A DNA stretch of 20,861 nt, from IMG/VR virus record IMGVR_UViG_3300025009_000977, positions 1 through 20,861 of that record; one strand, 5' to 3'. Below, piece after piece: positions 15,691 to 20,861 of the stretch. The notes beneath the pieces were generated by a model that had not been told where the DNA came from, did not search any database, and worked only from the letters and a program-made list of their open reading frames with translations. A program made the translations under genes and the position numbers. Numbering within the stretch: the stretch's first letter is position 1; every line of letters starts with the position of its first letter. Source of the DNA: a virus.

Positions 15691-15972
15691 TTATATTTCA
15701 ACTCGGTTAATGAGATACTTAATCTGCTCCAGGGTAACATGCATTTCATTTAAGGGCTCCGCGGTGCTTCTAAAGTACTCAGAACTTGGCGCAAAAAATG
15801 GTGGCGACGCTTCAGAGCATACTCGAGGATCTTCAACGATCAAGCAGCTTACGCGGGCCTGCACGAGGTCACGAATTTCAAAAATAAATCCACGCATCTC
15901 ATTTAACTTACGTACAAACTGCGCGCCTTCAGTATCTTTAGGATTTAACATTGGTCTACCTGCTTCTAACAT
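15691..15972 (-). CDS. Hypothetical 93-residue protein, last gene of the minus operon
   Basis: An AGGAG site lies just before the ATG, and the start overlaps the dCMP deaminase end by 17 bases. The sequence looks mostly helical (VRKLNEMRGFIFEIRDLVQ and a C-terminal LEQIKYLINR), with two Cys and no membrane helix. It may form a small helical bundle. Unrecognised; perhaps an accessory factor for the nucleotide-metabolism genes it follows. It ends 25 bases from the terminator hairpin. Confidence 0.6.
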   Translation of the reverse strand: MLEAGRPMLNPKDTEGAQFVRKLNEMRGFIFEIRDLVQARVSCLIVEDPRVCSEASPPFFAPSSEYFRSTAEPLNEMHVTLEQIKYLINRVEI

Positions 15973-16414
15973 ACCATTCTCCTAGTAGCTCAGGTTCAAT
16001 AAATACTACGGTTAGTTTTGCGTCCTCAATTAACTCAACAACAAACTCTTGATTCCATGATGACTCAGGGTCTATTGGTAGAGTCACTATAGTCTTGATC
16101 CTCCCATTTTGAATTATGTTTCCGAGACACTGCGTACACGGTAAGCAGGGATAGATATAAATAGTATCCCCTATACCGTCAGCAGAAATAAGACAGTTCA
16201 CTTCAGCATGAACCATCAACAAGTTCTTCAGCTCTTTATCAGCCAATCTATATGGCGTGTCCTCTATACCTGTAGGAAACCCATTATAGCCAACGCCTCG
16301 TATTCTATGACCCTCGGTGATGACTGCTCCGACTTTCTTATTGGGGTCCTTTGACCAGAGAGATACATGCCGAGCGAGCTGAAGATATCGGACCCTCCAT
16401 TTATCAATTTGCAT
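15956..16414 (-). CDS. dCMP deaminase (deoxycytidylate deaminase)
   Basis: The product has 152 residues. It has the cytidine/deoxycytidylate deaminase zinc centre: His69 and the proton-shuttling Glu71 in HAEVNCL, and Cys90/Cys93 in PCLPCTQC. A further phage-type feature is NGFPTG near 44-49. The enzyme converts dCMP to dUMP, feeding thymidylate synthesis for phage DNA replication in the cytoplasm. It starts one base after the nucleotidyltransferase stop (TGATATG), so translation is coupled. Length and motifs are normal for the family. Confidence 0.92.
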   Translation of the reverse strand: MQIDKWRVRYLQLARHVSLWSKDPNKKVGAVITEGHRIRGVGYNGFPTGIEDTPYRLADKELKNLLMVHAEVNCLISADGIGDTIYIYPCLPCTQCLGNIIQNGRIKTIVTLPIDPESSWNQEFVVELIEDAKLTVVFIEPELLGEWYVRSR

Positions 16415-16415
16415 A

Positions 16416-17177
16416 TCAGTCTACTCGCATCATCGCTTCAAGCTCATCAATATCCTTCTGGGTAAGTCCTTCACCAGTCTCCGCAGCTTTCAGAAACGTA
16501 AATAACTTGGTCTTCCAGTCAAGATCTCGGTTATCCCAGTCAAGGAATAATCTAACTGCTTGCATAGGTGGAAGCCAGTATCCCTTCCTGGAGTACTTCA
16601 TACATCGCAGAGTAGAGGATACCGGACAATGTATATTCTTTAACCGCAGGATTCTACGCGGCTCATCGTGCTCGAAGTCCGCGTCAACTAACGCAGACTC
16701 TGCGGTCACTAACCCGCAGCGTACCACAGTAAAGTCAAAGTTTTCCAAGATATCCATCAAACTGCCAGTAGCGACGATTTTGCCCTCTTTTACTGGTTTA
16801 ATAATCTGGATAACTGGCGTCTGAAACAGAGGACTCTCTGGGTCATCCACTTTTTTAAACGTTACAGCCATTGTGTTTTCGTGGACTACGGAGACATTGT
16901 ACTTCTTTTCCATCAACTCACGGAACTTGGTGAAGCTATCCTCATCTGGAAAATAAACATCGACATCGCCCGCGCGTTCTACGGACTTACTAGTTGAGCA
17001 CATATACCGCACGTACCCTCCGCAGATAAGCCCGCCATACTCGCGTACAAGTGTAAACAACGTAGATATCTCAGTAAAGCCGCGGTAGACTTTGCTCGGT
17101 ACAAAACCATCTTTTGATATATACGAGGGTTTCTTCTTTTCTTCCAAGTCGGTAGCATCGTCGATAAGATCTTCCAT
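16416..17177 (-). CDS. Pol-beta-fold nucleotidyltransferase
   Basis: The product has 253 residues. LICGGYVR (50-57) followed by GDVDVYF (70-76) is the GG ... DxD signature of the nucleotidyltransferase superfamily, with Asp71/Asp73 as metal ligands. A third acidic residue is likely in NFDFT (Asp148). Similar phage and tRNA-processing enzymes add nucleotides to RNA, protein or small molecules, so the substrate is unknown. It sits between a helicase and a deaminase, with 2 bases to the helicase stop. The family call is firm; a tRNA-repair or host-modifying role is inference. Confidence 0.75.
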   Translation of the reverse strand: MEDLIDDATDLEEKKKPSYISKDGFVPSKVYRGFTEISTLFTLVREYGGLICGGYVRYMCSTSKSVERAGDVDVYFPDEDSFTKFRELMEKKYNVSVVHENTMAVTFKKVDDPESPLFQTPVIQIIKPVKEGKIVATGSLMDILENFDFTVVRCGLVTAESALVDADFEHDEPRRILRLKNIHCPVSSTLRCMKYSRKGYWLPPMQAVRLFLDWDNRDLDWKTKLFTFLKAAETGEGLTQKDIDELEAMMRVD

Positions 17178-17179
17178 AG

Positions 17180-18544
17180 TTAATCTCCTATTCCAGTTGT
17201 TTGTTTTAAATAATCCAGTAGAGCGTTCTGCCCTTTCAATTTCATCTGCAGTGCTTTCATAATCTTCTCATCCACGGTACCCTTAGCAACAAGATGATGA
17301 AATATACAGACGTGCTTCTGGCCTTGTCTCTCTATCCTGGCATTTAATTGCAGGTAATGTTCTAAACTCCACGGCAACGCGTACCATACCAAGAGGTGTG
17401 ACCCCATTTGAAGGTTGACACTGTGCGATAGTGAGGCCGGATGACATATTAAGAGGGGCACCTCACCTCTGTTCCACGCATCAACAATGGCCTTGAACTC
17501 TTCAATTTTAGATCCACCCACAATAGCCGGTGTTCCAGGGAATGCTTTAAGAAGCATGTCCAGCTCAAACCTAAACTGGATAGCACAAAGTATTCCCTGG
17601 CCATTAGCCTCTTCAACCAGGGATTTTAGTATCTCGAGCTTCTCTGTGTGGATAACTTCATAGTTCCGTTTCTCATCAATGTATAGTCCTCCCTGGATAA
17701 CTTGCCTGAGCTTCATAGACAAGGACGCTGCGAAGTTAGCGGTAACCGTCGTCTCTTCACTCAGCTTAAGCATTAACTCTTTCTCAAAGGTCTTGATCTT
17801 CTGCATCACCGGAGCGGAGAGCTTGACACTTATGATATTGTCAACCCGTCCAGGCATGGTCAGATAATCTGCCGCTTCGAGTCTGAATGTTATATCGGAC
17901 ACGCGCTTATGAATCTCTACTTCGTGTGCGGGTGACTGCAGCTCCCAGCAAAAGATGCTATACGGTTTTTGCCGAAAGAATGTTTTACGGTACGTAGTGA
18001 TGTCTTTACCAAGCCTCTTGCCTCCGTCAAGAAGATAATATTGGGACCATAGATCGAGTAACGAGTTAGGCGCAGGTGTGCCACTCAAAATCAAGATAAA
18101 CTCTCTACATAAGTCCTTGATGTGCTTCAAGGACTTAAACCGCTTTGTAGCATGACTCTTGACCATGGAACCCTCGTCAAGAATCATCGCCTTAAACGGC
18201 AAAGGCCTCTTAGCTTTAAACATCCGCTTTAGTTCTTCAAAGAGCCACTGTATGCCATCAAAGTTAATGATATACAGATCAGAGATTCCTGTAAACTTCT
18301 TACTAGGACCATGTAGTACTTGATACGTCAACTCGGGCGTCCACTTCTCGATCTCATCTGGCCAAGTAGTCTTTACAGCTCGTAGCGGCGCAATAACCAG
18401 GGTGGGTACCCGTACTTCCCGCACCACTTCTAAAGATATCCGCGTCTTACCTAACCCCATATCGATCATTTGATACACAAATCTACGAGCTAAACAGAAC
18501 GCTATTGCCCGATCTTGATATGCGTGTAATGGTGGGGTCGTCAT
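17180..18544 (-). CDS. SNF2-type (SF2) DNA helicase/translocase
   Basis: The product has 454 residues. Helicase motifs in order: I DMGLGKT (28-34); Ia around IAPLRAV (51-57); II DEGS (123-126, a variant of DEAH); III LSGTPAPN (153-160); VI NARIERQGQ (401-409). Two RecA-like lobes are present without extra SNF2 insertions or accessory domains, typical of compact phage versions. It likely remodels DNA-protein complexes or branched DNA in replication or recombination. The start overlaps the HNH gene stop as ATGA. Membership is certain; the exact step is not. Confidence 0.92.
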   Translation of the reverse strand: MTTPPLHAYQDRAIAFCLARRFVYQMIDMGLGKTRISLEVVREVRVPTLVIAPLRAVKTTWPDEIEKWTPELTYQVLHGPSKKFTGISDLYIINFDGIQWLFEELKRMFKAKRPLPFKAMILDEGSMVKSHATKRFKSLKHIKDLCREFILILSGTPAPNSLLDLWSQYYLLDGGKRLGKDITTYRKTFFRQKPYSIFCWELQSPAHEVEIHKRVSDITFRLEAADYLTMPGRVDNIISVKLSAPVMQKIKTFEKELMLKLSEETTVTANFAASLSMKLRQVIQGGLYIDEKRNYEVIHTEKLEILKSLVEEANGQGILCAIQFRFELDMLLKAFPGTPAIVGGSKIEEFKAIVDAWNRGEVPLLICHPASLSHSVNLQMGSHLLVWYALPWSLEHYLQLNARIERQGQKHVCIFHHLVAKGTVDEKIMKALQMKLKGQNALLDYLKQTTGIGD

Positions 18545-19038
18545 ACGTTTCCCTTTTTATCCCAAGGGCCTCTATTACTGCACTGCTCTGAAGCCGTACT
18601 AAACTTACAGTTCGTCGGGGAATAGTCTGCGTCATTATCTATTCGGTCTATAGATAAACCTTCAACGTAGTTATCGTCATACCACTTATAAAAGCTATAT
18701 GAGTCTTTTAGCCATTCCACACAGATGCCTATACCTCGGTCACCGTAGTATTTAAAATCTCGGTTAGCATAATTATGACACCGCGTTTTCATATTCTTTA
18801 ATGCGGTTACGCCTTCACGGTGCTTAATTACATATCTATTAGGTGATAAGCCCCTTTTACAGCCGCAGCTTACAGATTTTCCGCTTGATAAACTAGCGCG
18901 GGCTATATATTTTGTAACTCCACACGAGCACTGACAATTCCAGTACGTAACACCGCGTCTAGCTTCATAAGGCCCTATTACTGTTAGGTCCCCGAATACC
19001 GACCCGGTTAGATCAATAAAATTATGTGCTACTCGCAT
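18541..19038 (-). CDS. HNH homing-type endonuclease
   Basis: The product has 165 residues, with AAAGGAGGT just before the ATG. The N-terminal part has WNCQCSCG and VSCGC (a zinc-binding Cys set), preceded by LTGSVFGDLTV. The C-terminal part GLSIDRIDNDADYSPTNC and EQCSNR is the phage HNH motif (Asp/Asn residues of the nuclease finger). Such genes are mobile free-standing endonucleases. It sits between a small exported protein gene and the helicase, overlapping the latter by ATGA, so it has become part of the operon. Confidence 0.85.
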   Translation of the reverse strand: MRVAHNFIDLTGSVFGDLTVIGPYEARRGVTYWNCQCSCGVTKYIARASLSSGKSVSCGCKRGLSPNRYVIKHREGVTALKNMKTRCHNYANRDFKYYGDRGIGICVEWLKDSYSFYKWYDDNYVEGLSIDRIDNDADYSPTNCKFSTASEQCSNRGPWDKKGNV

Positions 19039-19054
19039 AAACCTCCTTTAGTAT

Positions 19055-19273
19055 TTAAATACCGGCTTTTGTACCCGTAAGGTACTCAAGTATCATTTGG
19101 TCCTCCTGCTCTTGAAACCACTTAGCAAGCTGGTCTTTCGCGAGCTCACGATAATTAACGTATACCTGAGCGGGTATAAACTCTTCGATAAACGCAGCTG
19201 ACGGTAGCAGCGTACTAGCTACCGCAGTCGCGAATAAAGACTTCATGAAGTTCCGTCTACTAAGAGTGCTCAC
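19055..19273 (-). CDS. 72-residue protein with twin-arginine (Tat) signal peptide
   Basis: The product starts at a GTG overlapping the upstream stop (GTGA), with GGGAGG 4 bases upstream. The N-terminus STLSRRNFMK matches the Tat consensus (SRRxFLK) almost fully and is followed by a moderately hydrophobic stretch ending LLPSAAF. The mature part is short and helical (YRELAKDQLAKWFQEQ ... LEYLTG). Tat exports folded proteins to the periplasm. An exported product encoded among early replication genes is unusual. Function unknown; a shorter start at Met10 would remove the RR motif. Confidence 0.6.
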   Translation of the reverse strand: MSTLSRRNFMKSLFATAVASTLLPSAAFIEEFIPAQVYVNYRELAKDQLAKWFQEQEDQMILEYLTGTKAGI

Positions 19274-19434
19274 TCATCCTCCCTTGATATGCCCGGAAAC
19301 CACGCGTCATCATAATCAAGATCCTCTTCGTCGAGGTCTTCATCGTCGTCGTCATCGTCTTCATCATCGTACGGCGTCATAGTGTCAAGTCTATGCTGAC
19401 CCTCTGCCGCCGCATCTTTATATTTCGGTCTCAT
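19270..19434 (-). CDS. Poly-Asp acidic 54-residue protein
   Basis: The ATG at 19434 has AAGGAGG 9 bases upstream, so the longer reading to 19533 is rejected. Residues 23-42 are almost all Asp/Glu (DDEDDDDDDEDLDEEDLD) and 24 of 54 residues are acidic, with a short basic start (MRPKYK). Its end overlaps the next GTG. Such acidic small phage proteins include DNA mimics (Ocr-like), but no homology is visible. Mimicry is speculation. Confidence 0.6.
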   Translation of the reverse strand: MRPKYKDAAAEGQHRLDTMTPYDDEDDDDDDEDLDEEDLDYDDAWFPGISREDE

Positions 19435-19477
19435 GATTAGAGTCCTCCTTAACAGACATAGTACGTGGCTTACGTGG

Positions 19478-19585
19478 TCACGTAGGTAGTACCAGAATTT
19501 TATCTGGCTTAGTAGTACCGGCCCAGCGATCACAAGTTATATGACAATCATGCTGAGCTTCATTACATCCACAGTATAATATCAT
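19478..19585 (-). CDS. 35-residue Cys/His-rich peptide
   Basis: It starts inside the stop of the upstream gene (TAATG), with GGAGGTG 6 bases before the ATG. Cys5, Cys7, Cys14, Cys18 and His12, His15 (YCGCNEAQHDCHITC) look like a mini metal-binding peptide. Tight coupling and a good ribosome site support expression. No family known. Confidence 0.5.
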   Translation of the reverse strand: MILYCGCNEAQHDCHITCDRWAGTTKPDKILVLPT

Positions 19586-19719
19586 TAGCGCCACCTCCAA
19601 GTAGTTCGTTTATTACAGTGTTGTACCGCAGGACAGTATCTACAAAACCGATACTCTCCTGAGTAGCACCAGCTATGTATACCAAAGAAACATTTTACTT
19701 TTTGTATGAGGCCAGGCAT
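19585..19719 (-). CDS. 44-residue zinc-ribbon protein (DUF1660-like)
   Basis: The start at 19719 is preferred because GAGGGAG precedes it and it is one base from the previous stop (TGATATG); longer in-frame readings have no support. CFFGIHSW and CRYC (Cys10, His15, Cys26, Cys29) resemble short phage proteins of the DUF1660 type, which have a C..FGH.W then CxxC layout. The role of the family is unknown. Confidence 0.55.
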   Translation of the reverse strand: MPGLIQKVKCFFGIHSWCYSGEYRFCRYCPAVQHCNKRTTWRWR

Positions 19720-19720
19720 A

Positions 19721-19921
19721 TCAATCTCCCTCAGGTACAGAGTCTTTAGCCTCAAACCATACACCACGAGACCCACAGTAGGCCTCGCTAAATCGCATAT
19801 CCTTGGCGTCCTTATTATTAGTGAACACATGGCCGGAGATTAGGTCACTATGTCCTCTTGATTGCTGACAGGACCCAAACTCCACTCGATAATGTTTACA
19901 TCTTCTGCAGGCGGGTATCAT
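19721..19921 (-). CDS. 66-residue Cys-rich phage protein
   Basis: The ATG has AAGGAG 7 bases upstream, lying within the end of repeat copy B. CRRCKHY (Cys5, Cys8), Cys18 and Cys49 in AYCGSRGVWFE fit a small zinc-binding family common in phages (CxxCKHY ... CG..G.WFE). Function unknown. It is the first gene after the B element, so its leader probably carries the regulation. Confidence 0.6.
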   Translation of the reverse strand: MIPACRRCKHYRVEFGSCQQSRGHSDLISGHVFTNNKDAKDMRFSEAYCGSRGVWFEAKDSVPEGD

Positions 19922-19930
19922 TTACACTCT

Positions 19931-20033
19931 CCTTTCTTAAAGTGTATAATTGCTCTATACGAGACAATTATTTTGTCTAGATAAACGTATTCGAAGCGTA
20001 TGAAAATCAGGCCGGCCTATGTTTATACACTTT
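19931..20033. repeat. 103-bp duplicated regulatory element, copy B
   Basis: Same three blocks and spacing as copy A: 19931-19946, 19981-19994 and 20018-20033. It carries an extra hairpin AGACAA/TTGTCT (19962-19978) and an inverted pair TCTAGA (19976-19981 and 20033-20038). Its left block overlaps the ribosome site of the minus gene starting at 19921; its right block contains the stop codon of the gene ending at 20023. This places it as the leader/terminator region inside the minus operon. Confidence 0.85.
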
Positions 20034-20220
20034 CTAGAACATGAATAGGAGCCTTGTTTCGACAGTTTGAACAAACCTGTACGTCGTCTATCCGCTCAAC
20101 TCTTATATGTAATCCCAGATTCTCAAAGAGTGCTCGAATCTTTACAGCGTGTGCGTCACAGCAAAATATAGCTCGAGTTGGTGTATGCGCAATAAAGTAC
20201 GCAGGATATTTGTTGCTCAT
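20023..20220 (-). CDS. 65-residue Cys/His protein, unknown
   Basis: The start overlaps the ligase stop (ATGA). Cys20, Cys21, His24 and CSNC (Cys50, Cys53) suggest one zinc site. The last six residues (VLESV region) are encoded by the arm of repeat copy B, whose TAA supplies the stop. No family recognised. Confidence 0.6.
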   Translation of the reverse strand: MSNKYPAYFIAHTPTRAIFCCDAHAVKIRALFENLGLHIRVERIDDVQVCSNCRNKAPIHVLESV

Positions 20221-20861
20221 TTATCTACCCGGATGGTCTTGAGTCTTGGATGACGAAGAGAACCATCCGGAGTCTCTTCGTGGTAAAGGGTCTCCGCAGT
20301 CTTACCGAGATACTCACTTTGGTTAGCCCAAATAGCATCTCGGAGGACATCGCTAAACCCGCCACCTACTTTAACAGCGGTACCATTATGGTCAACGATG
20401 ATACCGCCTAACGAGCCGACGTACTTGCCTTGGCCTTCGAAAAAACCAATGATGGGTAAATCTTTGGATAGCACATTCTTCAACTTTAACCAGTCTGAGG
20501 AACGCTTGGTTTGGTATATATGATTTGGTGTCTTTAATACAAGGCCTTCATAACCATTGTCTAAGGCTTTCTGAAACGTAGCAGCGACCTTGTCTTTGTC
20601 CTTAACCAGGATATGTTTAACGAACCCGATATGAGGCTCAGGAAGATGGGACTTGATATTCTCGAGCTGTGACAAACGTATATGAAAGGGGTCTTGTGTA
20701 AATGGAACGTCGAAGATATTATAGACCGCGGTAGGACTGTCCGCGAAAGACCGGAGCGCACCGCTCGATGTTTGGAAATGCTCGCCAGGTACCATCAGCT
20801 CACCATCAAAAGGCCAATTGATTCGAGATAGTGCGTCAGTGATATGGCCTACACCCTGGAT
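20217..20861 (-). CDS. ATP-dependent DNA ligase, 5'-partial
   Basis: The frame is open to the right edge, so the N-terminus with the nucleotide-accepting lysine lies outside; 214 residues remain. Motif III DGEL (visible residues 19-22), motif IV EGLVLK and motif V WLKLK are intact. They are followed by an OB-fold part ending HPRLKTIRVDK. The enzyme seals nicks with ATP during phage DNA replication. It is the most upstream gene seen in the minus operon and overlaps the next gene by ATGA. Confidence 0.92.
   Translation of the reverse strand: MQGVGHITDALSRINWPFDGELMVPGEHFQTSSGALRSFADSPTAVYNIFDVPFTQDPFHIRLSQLENIKSHLPEPHIGFVKHILVKDKDKVAATFQKALDNGYEGLVLKTPNHIYQTKRSSDWLKLKNVLSKDLPIIGFFEGQGKYVGSLGGIIVDHNGTAVKVGGGFSDVLRDAIWANQSEYLGKTAETLYHEETPDGSLRHPRLKTIRVDK

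Noticed and set aside
19055-19273. Similarity of the helical mature part to the start of N4-type capsid proteins
   Set aside because: Only a general helical pattern; too short, and the Tat signal contradicts a capsid role.
19471-19484. Palindrome TACGTG-gt-CACGTA
   Set aside because: Lies over the end of a small gene, has a 2-base loop and no T tract; chance cannot be excluded.
19585-19830. Longer 81-codon version of the 44-residue zinc-ribbon gene
   Set aside because: The extra part overlaps another gene and lacks a ribosome site; the start at 19719 has both spacing and a good site.

Overview
The window looks like part of a tailed, probably temperate phage or prophage genome infecting a Gram-negative host. 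The evidence is a giant virion-type polyprotein, a tail fibre/lectin/beta-helix cluster, a tyrosine integrase, two Sec-lipoproteins, a two-helix holin, and a replication and nucleotide-metabolism block ending in an ATP-dependent DNA ligase. The short-tailed (podovirus-like) morphology is inferred from the polyprotein type. No tRNA, rRNA or CRISPR array was seen.

Positions 1-11239 (+ strand) hold virion and surface genes. The first gene enters from the left edge already open and encodes a >1,850-residue polyprotein. It carries an ADP-ribosyltransferase-like segment, a Lys/Ala/Pro-rich linker, an HExxH metallopeptidase motif and a hydrophobic C-terminal third. An extended -10 promoter follows, then a small protein, a tail fibre, and three overlapping genes (dockerin-like fibre protein, LamG-like lectin, parallel beta-helix protein). 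All three start with apparent Sec signal peptides, which is odd for tail genes. From about 6150 to 11240 base and codon use differs from the flanks, suggesting a swapped host-range module.

Positions 11273-15525 (+ strand) hold the integrase and then a tightly packed lysis/accessory cassette. It contains a 33-residue membrane peptide, an HExxH lipoprotein, a Thr/Pro-rich lipoprotein, a Zn-ribbon/Gly-rich protein, a holin, a membrane coiled-coil protein, a small HNH-like protein and a 53-residue basic peptide. No canonical endolysin was recognised.

Positions 15691-20861 (- strand) run towards the first block. In transcription order they hold the partial DNA ligase, four tiny Cys-rich proteins, a 54-residue poly-Asp protein, a small protein with a twin-arginine signal, an HNH endonuclease, a SNF2-type helicase, a Pol-beta-fold nucleotidyltransferase, a dCMP deaminase and a short unknown. 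Most junctions are ATGA, TAATG or TGATATG, so this is probably one operon with coupled translation.

The two blocks converge on a long hairpin with T tracts on both sides at about 15.6 kb. This hairpin lies inside a 103-bp element that recurs at 19931-20033 with three exact blocks at identical spacing. That repeat, the signal-peptide tail genes and the small exported or acidic proteins are the least conventional features.
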